A DNA stretch of 64,000 nt from Heterostelium multicystogenum (lineage: Eukaryota > Evosea > Eumycetozoa > Acytosteliales > Acytosteliaceae): the NCBI GenBank assembly GCA_003667245.1, contig RCNN01000036.1:83259-147258 (forward strand), written 5' to 3'. The position numbers were made by a program, and so were the translations under genes. Below are positions 26,120 to 37,510 of this stretch, piece by piece. Positions within the stretch are counted from its first letter, which is position 1. Every line of letters starts with the position of its first letter. The notes under the pieces are model-generated. The model was not told where the DNA came from. It did no database searches and saw only the letters and a program-made list of their open reading frames with translations.

Positions 26120-26237
26120 ATTCTACTTTATAGTTGAAGATAAAGAAAAAGAATCTTGAAAACTAAGATTGTCATAGGCTGAACTTGATTTTTCATCAAT
26201 TTAATGTTGACATTTTCAATAGATGTTTTGAGCAATA

Positions 26238-26744
26238 TTAATTCTCAAGGGAAGCATCAAGGGAGATTTGACAATTAAGTACTTTGGAAACTGGACATCC
26301 TTCTTTGGCTTGCTTGGCTTTCTCAGTGAATTGATCTTTGGTTGCACCTGGGACATTGGCAACACACTTCAAGTTAATTTGCTTGATGGTCCAACCTGCA
26401 CCTTCCTTAACCATCTCCAAAGTAGCAGTAGTGTTGATTGATTTTGGTGTTAAATTGATTGAACCAAGTTGAGCAGATAAGGCCATAGAGTAGCAACCGG
26501 CATGAGCTGCAGCAATTAACTCCTCTGGGTTAGTATTGTTTGCAACAGTACCTACAAACAATCAAAAAAAAGATAATCTTTTAATATACAGGACTTCTAT
26601 CTCAATAAAATATATCATACCTTCACCAAATCTAGATGGTACACCATAGGGCAAGCTATTGATAACCTTTGATTGGGTTGAAATTACACCTCCACCTTCC
26701 TTTAAGCTTCCCTTCCACAAAGCAGTAGCAAATCTTCTAATCAT
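26238..26744 (-). CDS. OsmC-family peroxide-detoxifying protein
   Basis: OsmC/Ohr proteins reduce organic hydroperoxides with two cysteines. Exons are 26621-26744 and 26238-26551, with a clean GT..AG intron (145 aa). Hallmarks are NPEELIAAAHAGCYSMALS with the peroxidatic Cys, and AKEGCPVSKVLNC with the second Cys. The length matches bacterial OsmC. The N-terminus (MIRRFATALWKGSLKEG) is basic and lacks acidic residues at first, so a mitochondrial presequence is possible, although bacterial OsmC proteins start similarly. OsmC was listed among candidate bacterial transfers in the D. discoideum genome analysis. The intron shows that it is naturalised here. Confidence 0.93.
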
Positions 26745-26869
26745 TTTATTTATAACTGTTAATAGAGTTCAATAAGAAAAATAATGTTAAAAACAACAAA
26801 TTGAAATGATTTAACAAATTAAACTTGGTGATCATCAAAATGGCAACTTACAAAAAATCAAAATAAAGT

Positions 26870-27037
26870 TCAAGGTCTTTTCTTTTTTACCTGCTTGATT
26901 TCTTTTATCAGAATGACAATATTATCTAGTTGCTGTGATTGTATTTCTTCAAAATACTTTGATCCTGGATTTAGAACTTCAATAACACAGTGAATATTGT
27001 TGATGTTTCTTTTATTCTTTTTTCTATTTCTCTTCAT
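26870..27037 (-). CDS. Small uncharacterised ORF or relic
   Basis: This 55-residue frame starts with a Lys/Arg/Asn-rich block (MKRNRKKNKRN). It continues with INNIHCVIEVLNPGSKYF and EIQSQQLDNIVILIKE, which reads like a folded alpha/beta segment rather than random A+T translation. The HCVIEVLNP string faintly resembles a strand in RCK-type regulatory domains of potassium channels, but that is weak. There is no start context or neighbour to support function, and it may be the end of a decayed gene. Confidence 0.28.
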   Translation of the reverse strand: MKRNRKKNKRNINNIHCVIEVLNPGSKYFEEIQSQQLDNIVILIKEIKQVKKKRP

Positions 27038-27175
27038 CTTTTTGTTGTCATAGATGTAGCAATAATATAGATAGAAATAGAAATATCAGCATGTATCCAA
27101 ATATTTGGATCACCACCATTTCTTAATTCAATTTCATTTTTTATTTTGTTATATTTCTATATATTTATATTTGTT

Positions 27176-27752
27176 TTACAATACTCTATATCCAGGTTGA
27201 GCGGCGTCGTCTACTGTAGTAAAAATAACATTCTTTGACTCATCATCACTAGCAAATAAAACCATTCCTTCGGACATACCAAACTTTGTTTTCTTTGGTT
27301 GTAAATTAGCAACCATGATAACATTCTTTCCTTGTAGTTGCTCTGGTTGATAGTGCTGTTTGATTCCACTGAAAACTGTTCTAATATCTCTTTCTACTAC
27401 TGTTTCTGCTGCAGCTGGGGAGGAGGGGGTAGTGGTGGTAGTTGAGCTCTCTGCTGAAGCATCACCGGTAGTTGGTTGCTCTACGGGAACAATTGGTTTC
27501 TTTTTGGGACCAAGATCCAAGGTCAATTTTATCAGTTTTTTTTGCACCTTCGACATGATCAGCTTGGATAACTTTGGCAACTCTTAAATCCAATTTAAAA
27601 AAGTCATCTACAGTCACTTCACCTGCAGCTACTGGTGGTAGAGAAGGTGTCTTACCACCACAACAACTTGCAAATCTCATTGGAGTGATTGAAGCTCCAT
27701 AGTAACTATTCAAAGCAGATCTATTAATTAAATTAATTGTATGTTTGAACAT
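27176..27752 (-). CDS. Stand-alone tRNA-binding domain protein (EMAPII/Arc1/TyrRS-C type)
   Basis: This is an OB-fold tRNA-binding protein related to Arc1p, AIMP1/EMAPII and the C-terminus of some Met- or Tyr-tRNA synthetases. Single exon. The domain starts at [24 protein letters not shown], continues through a Lys-rich loop and LDLG, and ends with the family signature [28 protein letters not shown] Ser/Thr/Pro-rich insert interrupts the fold. The first about 40 residues ([19 protein letters not shown]) are basic and amphipathic without acids, like a mitochondrial presequence. The T8 run at 27536-27543 is one base too long; with seven, the length is 576 bases (191 aa). Confidence 0.86.
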
Positions 27753-27961
27753 GATAGTCAGCGTGTGTATGTTTCGTATGTATAGAATGACAGTTTAACA
27801 TCTGATTGCCGAATTGATGACAAGTGTCACTTGCAACAGCATTTTGGGAAATTCAAAAAATTTGAATTTAAATTTTTTAGTAAAAAACTCTACGCAATCA
27901 TTATTCTTTTCCGGTGGAATAGATTCCTTTATTCCATTGAATGTTATTACAATAAAAACTA

Positions 27962-28884
27962 CTATCTAAGAAGTTCATCGATTTTAGCCAAGAAATCTTT
28001 TTGTCTATCTTCTTCATTCATATCGGTGACTAATTCCAAACTCATAGATTTAAACTCTATGTTGAGTTGTTCAGACTTTGATGGATGATAATATATTGAC
28101 TTCAATATAGCTATTAAAAATGTTGCTACTAATACACAGAATGTACCCATTCCAATGAATAAATAAACAGACCCAGTAAGGAATACTGGTCCTCCATCAA
28201 GTATTATCCTTTGTATAAATGTATCGTTTTCTTTTTGTTCCACGCTTGAGTAAAGATATTGAACAACACACGAGTCAATTGAATAAAATACCTCAGCGAA
28301 TCCTCTATTTTGAAATAAATTAAATTAGCAGCTTTCTTGGGAAAATATAGAGTTTAGTATTACTTACATTGGGGTGACTGAAACTATTACATTAAAGCCA
28401 GAAATATGTGATGTGTTGTAAGTTTCAGGAAAAACGCATTGAAATTCTTCTTGTGATTTCCAATCCAATATTAATCTAAATTGTTGAATTAATATTTATT
28501 TATCATCTTATTAAATCAAGTATCATACATTATTTTGTTTGAAAGCAATCGAGATAATGCTAGAGGATCTTTTAAACTACATTCAAATGTATAGCTTTGT
28601 GAATGTCCAGGAATAAATTGTAAATCTCTGGGTTTTTTAGGTTTGTGGTCAATACAAATTTGACTAGTCCTCTCTAGAGGTGAGTTTAGGTCAAAGAGAA
28701 GTTCTGGAAAACTTAGATATCTAATATCTTCAATATCATATGGATTTATCATCTGCAGACCTGGTAGGTATTGATGAAGTATGGCTGACGCACTGACAAA
28801 CCCATGAACTATATAAATATTGTTACTAACTATTAGCCAACTTAGCATCCAAATTATTACACTATAATAATGTAATATTTTCAT
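27962..28884 (-). CDS. Type I membrane protein, family not recognised
   Basis: Exons are 28529-28884, 28368-28475 and 27962-28304, total 807 bases (268 aa), all phases consistent. It has an N-terminal signal peptide (hydrophobic IIWMLSWLIVSNNIYIV), a luminal domain with paired Cys (ICIDHKP, FECSLKDP, FQCVFPE) and NTSHIS, a possible N-glycan site. One C-terminal transmembrane segment (VYLFIGMGTFCVLVATFLIAILKS) and a short acidic/basic cytosolic tail of about 45 residues follow. The layout suits an ER or plasma-membrane protein such as a PIG-X-like or translocon-associated subunit. I cannot assign a family from the sequence alone. Confidence 0.72.
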
Positions 28885-29381
28885 TTTATATAAAACTATG
28901 ACAAGAATAACATCAATAAAGTATTTACAAAAGATCCAAATAAAGTTACTTTAATATATTTAAACAAAATTGAGAAAATAATAAATAAATAATAGGTTTG
29001 ATATTGTTGTTGTTGTTATTGTGTGATGATTGACTATTAAGATTAACACAATCAAACAATCAAACATCAACTTAAATGAAATAGAATATTGTTGTTTTAT
29101 TAGTGTTAAATTCTTAAATTGTTATAAAATATTTAATTGTTATTTTTAAACACCTTGATCATATCACATCCCATGAAATAACACCAGTTAACCTATGTGT
29201 GTTTGTGTTTGTGTTTGTGTTAGTTATAAATATTTATATGATTTGATTTTTTTAAAATTGATTTTTAAATATTTTTTTGTCGGCTGATTCTGCATCGATT
29301 CTGGTGAATTGAATTCAAAATAGATTCTGTTAACAGTTATATAGGCAGTAATCAAGTATTATTATAATCATTGAATAAGAA
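28885..29381. other. Intergenic, divergent promoter region
   Basis: Nearly 500 A+T-rich bases separate the type I membrane protein (minus) and the heme lyase (plus). They contain a GTGTTT tandem (near 29,200) and no open frame of note. Confidence 0.5.
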
Positions 29382-30123
29382 ATGGATGATAAGACAAAAC
29401 AAAACGCATTAGCTGGTGGATGTCCTGTTGCACATGACATTAACCCAACCAATAATATGTATAGACCTAACCAAAAAACCTCACCCAGATCAGAAGCTTC
29501 CTTTAGAAACTGATCGTGTTACATCATCGATTCCAAGGTAGGTACAGTTAGAGATGATTGTTTTATTAGTGAGTGAATCTAACTTGTAGCTTGCTCATCA
29601 ATAAAGAACAGACAAAGAAAATTGGCAATACCCATCACAACAAATGTTTTTTAATGCAATGAAGAGAAAGAATTATGAACCAAACGAAGAGGATATGAAG
29701 GTTGTAATTGCCATCCACAACACTGTGAACGAAAAATGTTGGGAACACGTATTAGAATGGGAAAATGAATTTAAAGAGTATAATCGACATCATCATTAAT
29801 CTAACAGATATATCAAATCATTCTAATATCATTATTTATTTTAAAGCGAATGTTGTGATGTAAAATTAGTTAAATTCAGAGGTAGAGCAAAAGATTTCAG
29901 TCCAAAAGCAAGATTCTTAAACTTAATAGGATATAAATTACCATTCGATCGTCATGATTGGACTGTAGATAGATGTGGAAAGCAGGTTAGATATATTATC
30001 GATTTTTATGAAGGTAAAGTTGATCCAGAGACTAACAAACCAATAGGTATCTATTTGGACGTTAGACCTGCTATCGATGACTTTTCTACTTTAAGATCAA
30101 GATTCAACAACTTATTTAAATGA
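29382..30123 (+). CDS. hccs: Cytochrome c heme lyase (holocytochrome c synthase)
   Basis: HCCS attaches heme covalently to apocytochrome c in the mitochondrial intermembrane space. Exons are 29382-29537, 29607-29777 and 29847-30123 (200 aa after one A is removed from the A6 run at 29473-29478, which makes the total 603 bases). It has the N-terminal GCPVAH motif, [18 protein letters not shown], the heme-ligating His in [10 protein letters not shown], a SPKARFLN block, the [13 protein letters not shown] signature and a [10 protein letters not shown] end. The length is close to yeast and animal enzymes. The second intron's donor is GTATAATC rather than GTAAGT, which is common in A+T-rich amoebae. 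Confidence 0.94.
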
Positions 30124-30189
30124 TAATCATTTATACGACTTGATATTTATTTAATTAAATAAATTATAATATGTTTCATTTTGTAATGT

Positions 30190-33100
30190 TTAAGATAAAT
30201 TAAATAATTTCATTAGAACATGTACTGTTATGTTGACGTGGAGTGTAATGCCTTCAAGTGGATACTCTTCAATATGATTCTTACTGTACTCTAGGAGCTG
30301 ATCTAATTCCAATGTAACAGTCTTTGAAATTAAACCAAATTTGGCCTCGATCTCAAATATACCACCACCCAATTGTTTAATGTAAACATTGGTCTTGCTG
30401 TGAGCCGACTCTGGAAGGTCACACTGTAAAACCATGCCTTTCTTGACAAGATCAGAGAGGGTTTGTTTGATTGGTTTCTCCTTTGAGTTGAAGTTGGCTT
30501 GTTGGCTTCTGAGTTCTTTCTTGGCGATGGCTTTGGAGAGCTGTTCGTTTTGGAATTTAACTAAATTCTCAAGTGGAGATGTTTCGATTCTTACTTTCTT
30601 TAGAAGGTTGTAGAGACGGTCCAACTCAGATCTCATTAACTTGTTCTTTCTCAAGATAGATTGTAACTCTTTTTCGACCTCCAACAAGAAAATATCGTAA
30701 ACCTCTGGCTCACTAGTAACAAGCTCTTGACGGAATGACTTTAATCTTTCGATCAATTGGTCACATTTGGCAATCAAAGCCATGTTGTCAGCGTTGTTAT
30801 TACCAGATTTACAATATTGGATAGCATCCAAAAGAATTTTGATTGAGTTGGCATCTTTCTTTGGTGTGGGTGTCTTTGATAATATTTCAATCATCCAAAG
30901 CTTTGCTTCCTTGAATAAGTCGGGTGGCATTACAGTTTCATTTTCATGGTTATTAATGAATGTCAATTGAATGGAACGATCACCTTGTTCGGGCAAGAGA
31001 ATTGGTGATTCCAGCTGATCTAACAACGATTGGAGCCACCAATCGGAATGACCATTCACATGTTGCTTTGGTGAGCCAATTTTATATCTACGCTTTTCGG
31101 ACATAGAATAGTTCTTTTTGGCTATTTCTTGGAGTTTCTGTTGATCATAGGAAAGTGTACCTACATCCACCAAATCGTAGTAAAAATCTAGGATTGTCTC
31201 ATGCAACCAGATCACCTCTGATATATTAATGACTGTACAGAAGCTAATGTTATTCTCGGCCATCACTTGGTTGTACTCATTATAGTGAATTAATTCATCG
31301 AGATCAGGCACATTGGGAACAGCATCCAAGAATTTCTTAGCCAAACTATTTTGTGATTCGACCCATGCAGCAATTTTAGGAGTAGCATATGGGTGAAGCC
31401 AAGCCTTGTTTGAGAATGCTGATTGAAGTAATCTGGAAACCAATGAAAGATTCATACGTGATTGATGTGAGATCAATGGATGAGACAATAGTACCAATTC
31501 GTTCAAAAAGATCAGGAGAGGCGATGATTGAGGTGATGAAACGATAGATCAAGAAGTAGTAGGTAACTTGAAGTTCTGTGTCTCCAGTGTCCTTTGCAAA
31601 GTTGCAAATGGCTTTCTCAGAAATCTCACGACACAGGAAACGAAGTTGAACTGGAATTTCGTCAATAGTCTTAATGATACGATCAAGGAAATCACCACCA
31701 TACTCTAAGAGTTGTGAGATTCGTGACTGATGAAGTGAGGCAACTTGTGGATCTGCTAGACATTGATCAAAAGTCTTTGCAGTACGGTCTGATTTCTTTC
31801 CTTCCTTTAACTCTTTATCACGTTGCAATTGCTTATTGATCCAAACAGGGTCGAAATTGAGATCGAGTTCTGGTTGGTTCAAAATCTTTAGGATACCTGG
31901 TGTGATGATTTCTTGGAGATACTTTAAACCTTTCTTTCTAAAATAGTCAAAGAGCAAGTTCAAAGGTACGGACTCGGATGCCATAAACTCTGTCAAAGAA
32001 CCAGAAGATGCCATCTGATATTCCAGTGCAAAAGAAAGGGATTTCAAGAACAAATCTTCTTCTCTTGGAGATACTTCATAGGGATAGAGAGAGAGGAATA
32101 GGTTTTTGACAGGTCTTTGAGATCTGGCTGGTGCTCAAGAGATACCAGATTTTTCCCATGACATGTGGTTGATTTTGAATATAGTAGAATAAGCTCTGGT
32201 AGTTGCGCATCTTGATTGGATTTAGACCACTGGGAGCACCTTTGACAGGCTTGATCTTCTTTTTCAATTTCTTTAGTTTCTTTCCTTCTTTCTTATTCTC
32301 CAGAACACGGTCAATCGATTTGGTCAATCTTCTCAACTCTGATTGAAGGTTTCTGGTGTTACGAATTTCACCAACGAGGTTTCTCTTTAACTCAGTAATA
32401 TCACCAACAAGTTTACCCATATTTTCAAAGGTTGAAGGTGTTTCAGCAAGTGTTTTTTGAATTCTACTGGCTATACGATACTCCTTAAGGTTTTCTAGAC
32501 GCTCCATTTCGTTTGCTTCACGTTCACGTTTCTCACGCTCAACACGTTCACGCTCAGCCAACTCTTTTTCCATACGCTCACACTCGATACGTTCTCTTTC
32601 GATACGCTCACGCTCAGCAAGCTCTCTCTCCAAACGTTCTTTTTCAATACGCTCACGCTCTATCTTTTCACGCTCAGCTCTCTCCTTATCTTGGCGTTCT
32701 CTCTCGATACGCTCACGCTCTTGTCTTTCACGCTCGATTGCTTCCATCTCTTGTTTTTCTCTCTCTAAACGCTCTCGTTCCAATTTCTCGAGTTCTCTGC
32801 GCTCACCCTCGATACGGTCACGCTCGACACGTTCACGCTCCAAACGTTCACGCTCAGCTCTTTCTATTTCTAGCTTTTGTCTCATGTCGGCAATGGCAGC
32901 TTCTGAATTAAAAAGAGATGCAACTAAGGCAAGATTCAACTTTGGATGTCCAAGCGCAATGTCGGATGGTGCCAAGAAGCATTTTACACCAAGCTTGTCA
33001 CATGCTTCGGTGATGAACTCTGCTCTAACAAAGAGATTTGATTCATTTTGAGCACGCTCAACTAGGGTTGCGAATTCAATTGGCACCAGTTGAGAAAACA

Positions 33101-34498
33101 AATTTGCATAAATGATTGAATCTTGAATGTCCTCACTGAAATTGGTAATTCTACGCTCACAGCCAGCTTTTTCTAAGTGGTAATTTACCCAACGCAAAAG
33201 GATCTGCTCTGCAGAGTGTTCTTCTTTGGCTGGGTGGTGCTCACCCTCGTTTATCATGTTTTCTTCTTCCTCTTCAAAGAGCATATCCAAGATTTCATCA
33301 TTTGCATTTTGATTGACCATTGCTAAGAGACCTGCCTTGATAATCTGCCAGATAATACCTAATACCAAGTATGGAGTAGCATTGACCAAATCCTGTGCAC
33401 CAATGTTTACAATGACACATCCAACTTTGGTAGCATTCTTGATAACTATATTTTGATTTCCAATTTGTTCAAATGGATTCATCTTTAACTTGATAACCAA
33501 TCCTTTGAGATCAACTTGATTGGGAAATAGGGACTCCATCAATTTACTATTGAATGATGATTAGTAAACTGAATTTAAAATGAATTTACTTTAGAATGAT
33601 GAAACTTACTTTAATAGAACACCATCATTGCAAACTGTAAATAACATATTTGAAGATGGATCAATTGGAATATAAGAAGAGAGAGTTGCTTGTTGACTAC
33701 TTAGTCTTTCAGAGATGAACTTTGAATAGGCAACTTTTTCCTCTTCTGAGAAAGTATGCACACTTCCCTCTTCAGCGTTTGCATTGATCAATGCAACATC
33801 TTTTTTGGCAATTTTTGGAACTTCAATGGATCCATATCCTCTTCTTCCAGTTCTTCGTAGTATTCTGCTGCTCCGTCAACGTCAGTATAATGATCGTAAA
33901 AATTGGTATATTCGTAGTATTGCAATTCCTCTAATAACTCAATCTCTTCTTTTGTCAAGTACTGCTGTGGATGGTGAAGGTGATTGAGTTCTTGTTAGTT
34001 TGATTGGTTGTTTGTTGAGAAGATTTTTGTTGGTTGTTGGATGATGTTGTGTCTTGACAATATTGGTCAATAAAAAATTGTTTTGTCAATTGGAAGTGAT
34101 TGGAGTAATTTTTTGAACTATTGTTGTTGCTCTCTACACTGGTTACACTAGAGTTGCTCCTAATACTGTCGGTATTGTAGGCTGAATTGTTGGTATTGTT
34201 GTTGGTCAATAAGTTCTTATTGGGCTGATTTTGATTGATATTGGATGTTGAATAATTGCTGAAGGCACCACCAAAAACTGTTTGATGATCTGATACTATT
34301 ATATTCAAATGAATTATTGTTAATTTCAATTTGGTGTGGGCTATAAGATTTACTTTTTTGGACAAGAGAATTTCCACTGCTTATACCAAAACTACTATTA
34401 TTATTTTTGGAATCATATTGTTGTTGTTGTTTTTGTTGTTGTTTTTGTTTTTCATTGGATGATAAAGAAGAGTTAGTAAAAGGTGATTTATACATCAT
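30190..34498 (-). CDS. Fimbrin-CH/IQGAP-type Ras-GAP-domain protein
   Basis: This large cortical scaffold is read as one gene. The N-terminus is Asn/Gln/Ser-rich. Two fimbrin-like calponin-homology domains follow: HTFSEEEKVAYSKFI...TKVGCVIVNIGAQDLV, then EQILLRWVNYHLEKAG. A long Glu-Arg repeat (32,500-32,880, like ERERIERERQE) probably forms a single alpha-helix. After it come an IQGAP-type RasGAP domain (AKTFDQCLADPQVASLHQS, RFLCREISEKAICNFA, TYYFLIYRFITSIIASPD) and a RasGAP_C region to the stop at 30190. An intron (about 33,543-33,605) joins the halves of the first CH domain. The frame changes near 34,275, 34,000, 33,830, 32,150, 32,090 and 31,507. The start at 34498 opens the disordered N-terminus. 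It is most like dictyostelid IqgD-type proteins, but I am not sure of the orthologue. Confidence 0.83.
32500..32880 (-). repeat. Glu-Arg repeat coding for a charged single alpha-helix
   Basis: Within the IQGAP-type gene, about 125 residues consist almost only of Glu and Arg with spaced Ile, Leu, Met and Lys (units such as ERERIEKERLERE). The i,i+4 opposite charges are those of single alpha-helices. The DNA is an imperfect repeat of ACG/CTC-rich triplets and stands out from the surrounding A+T-rich sequence. Confidence 0.85.
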
Positions 34499-35822
34499 TT
34501 TTAAATTATAAATATTTTAGTTTGTTAGATATAAATATAGAGTTTAATTAATAATACAAGGATGATTCATTTAAAAAATAAATTATTGCTTTATATTCTT
34601 ATTTAATCGTTGATTTAAATATTATCCAAACAAAAAACTGCAGTTAAATATTTTTTGTATTTAATGCTGGTAATAATGTTAACATTGATCATGATATAAT
34701 GATCATGATGATGATGATGATAATGGTGATGGTGATGTATGATGATGATGATGATAATAGAGATGGTTGGAAATAGTTGTCCCAATAACTTAGCATGATG
34801 TTGTGAATTGAAAGTGTAAATTGAAAATATTGGACTAATAAAGATAAAAGTTTACTAAATATGTACATTCGGATAAGATTGGACTCTGAATATTTTTAAC
34901 AATGCGCATTTGATGTATTATATTTACTTTATGATGTGGATGTCTACTCTGTGATGATGATAATAATATTAAATTATCGATTATCAGAAAAAATGGTATA
35001 CCAGAGTGTAAAATAGTAAATATCTATTATATTAAATCTATTTTTTTACTAATATTAGTCAAGATATTGTTGTTATTGTTGGTTGTTTTGATGTTTTATA
35101 GAATATGGTATAAGTTGAATGATATCTTTTTAATTTGTTATTAGTTTTTATTTTATTTCAAGTTTCAGTAAACATTAACAACACTCCATTAACCAACCAA
35201 CCAACCAAAACTTATCAATCTATCTATTCTTCTTAGTGCTGTGTGTTGAAATTGTAAACACAGATAACACACCACAACCAACACACCCCTTAATAAATAT
35301 CTATCACACTTGTTTATATTTTAAAAATGTATTTCTATTAAACATGTTTAATATGTTGATATGATATGATAGACTGTTGTTGTTGTTGTTAGAATAATAA
35401 AAAAAATAAATGTTATCGATTTAGATAGCTATTACTAATATACATTTATATAAAGATATATTATTAATATTACATTAATTAGTTGTTTGTTGATGCTTAG
35501 GTACAATATTTTCTCGAACTATTAGAATAAATAAAGATTAATATGTAATATATATATCTATCAATTATCTAAGTAAAGATATTAATAGTTGAGTTATTTA
35601 TAAAACACTCCTGAATAATGATCAAAAAAACAAAAGGGTAGATATTTTTAAACATTTTAATTTTAAAAAAATTTGATCAAATCAAAAATCGGTGTATTAT
35701 TTTGTGTTCATTTTGGGGGATCGGTGACACACTCAAGGTTGTACACCAGTGTAACTATTACAATGAGCGATTTTGGCAGAGATGTTTATTTTCAATTGAT
35801 TAGGTACAAATAATAAATAGTT
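34499..35822. other. Intergenic region with ATG-triplet microsatellite
   Basis: This 1.3 kb A+T-rich region holds tandem GAT/ATG triplets at about 34,695-34,760 and further ATG/TGT runs. No gene or RNA signature was recognised. The probable promoter of the IQGAP-type gene lies at its left end and the 3' end of the BAR gene at its right. Confidence 0.55.
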
Positions 35823-37314
35823 TCACTTGAATGGAGGTCTCTGACCTGTAAAAGGTTGTGGAGGTTGATATTGATTGTTGGCTGGTTGTGGGGGTTGATA
35901 TTGAGTTGGTGGTTTGGATTGGTTATTGGGTGGAGAAACCATTGGTCTTGGTGGTTGGTATTGACCTACTGGAGGAGAAGGTGGTGAACTTGGATTAGGG
36001 TACATTTGTTGGTGTGAACTATCAATATCTATATTATGAATTGAAGGTGGAACATTTTTAAGGGAAACAGGTCTAGGTGGAGGTGGTGGTTGGTATTGTT
36101 GTGGCGGAGATTGGTATTGTGGTTGTGGTGGTTGATATTGCTGTGGTGGTTGGTATTGCTGCTGTGGAGCCTGGTATTGTTGTGGAGGTGGCTGATAGTG
36201 TTGTTGTGGTTGATACTGCTGTTGTGGAGGTGGCTGATATTGTGGTTGTGGAGCCTGATATTGTGGTTGGTATGGTTGAGGCGAATAGGTCGATGGTCCT
36301 GTAGGAGCAGATGGAGGTGGTGGTGGAGATGGGCGATGTGCATTGTTGTTATATAGGTTGTTATTTAGTCGAGCTGGTCTTTGAGGTTGACCATTTTGTG
36401 TATTATTAGTTGGAGAAGCTACAGCATTCTTCACTGAGTATTCCGGTCCAGCTTGAATATCTTCGGTATTTGGGGGTCCTTCCGGTAAGAGAGTGGTGAT
36501 TGGATTAAAAGTGGGAGGTGGTCGAGAAAGCTGTCCATCACAGTTTGCAAAGGTTTGATACAAACTATGAAAGAGTGCGGTTTGTGAGAGTTGGATTCGC
36601 ATTAAAGCATCATCAAACAGAGTTATCTTTTCCTCAAAGAAACGATGAATATCGAGCAATGTATTATAGTTTTTGGTCAAGTATGCCTGTTTCTTTGCGC
36701 GATTGGTTTGTTCTTCAGCGTTCAGCTTATTGAAATCTGAAGAAGTCTTTTCTCTCAACTGTTTAATACGTTGATCAGATTGCTCCACTGACAGTAACAA
36801 ATTATCTCTGGCTGTGATAGAGTCACGGATACTTTTGATCATGTTCATGCATCTATTAACACTTTCAGTGTGTTGTTTGTTGCTGTCAACCCATTCGTTG
36901 TAAACATTCTCAATCTGAGCACCAATTTGATGACTGTACTGATGCAATGGGTGGTCATCAGATAAATGCTTGGTTAATTTCTTATTTAAACTTTCAGGAT
37001 CCAAAAACAACTCTATATACACAATATTAGAATATAACAGTGGCTTGGGTTTAATTTTAAATAATGAATTGATATTTACTTGCTAAATTCTTATCACGTC
37101 TCTTTAATGCTTCGACAATGGTAGTAACATGTTCTGATTCATGTTTGAATTCCTTTCTCGCCTGTTCGAATGATTGATCTGCATCTCTACTTGGACCACC
37201 TCCTAAGGCTCTCCTCATCTAAAATGATGTAAAAAATAAATAAATAAATGAATTGAACATTTACAAAATGATATTCACTAATCATACCTTATTTGTAAAG
37301 TTTGAAAAAGACAT
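35823..37314 (-). CDS. BAR-domain protein with QYQPP-repeat tail
   Basis: This is a membrane-curvature protein. Exons are 37288-37314, 37080-37218 and 35823-37012, exactly 1,356 bases (451 aa) with no frame error. An N-terminal BAR helical bundle of about 200 residues (DQSFEQARKEFKHESEH, EWVDSNKQHTESVNRC, RIQLSQTALFHSLYQTF) has alternating charge and is followed by a Pro/Gln-rich tail. The tail repeats QYQPP and QPQYQ for about 200 residues, like SH3- or WW-binding or self-associating tails. It sits 200 bases downstream of a larger paralogue (37511-40144), so it arose by tandem duplication. It lacks the transglutaminase-like domain of that neighbour. It is probably cytosolic, at endosomes or the cortex. 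Confidence 0.87.
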
Positions 37315-37510
37315 CTTTAGATAATATTACTATTACTAGTTTATTGTACAATAACTGTTTAAAAAAATAAAGTCATTTGCGTGATATAAATTATAAAGCA
37401 GCTGCTTTTTCCAGGTTATAACCCCATTCATTTCAGTTATAATTATTGTAAATTTTAATTTAAAAAAAAAAACAAATTACAATCAGATTAAAATTCATTT
37501 ATTATATTGG

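Noticed and set aside
32513..32911. 132-residue His/Ala/Arg plus-strand frame
   Set aside because: It is the complement of the Glu-Arg repeat of the IQGAP-type gene.
36029..36356. Long Val/Trp/Leu- or His-rich frames opposite the BAR protein tail
   Set aside because: They are antisense or shifted readings of the QYQPP repeat; no domain, no start context.
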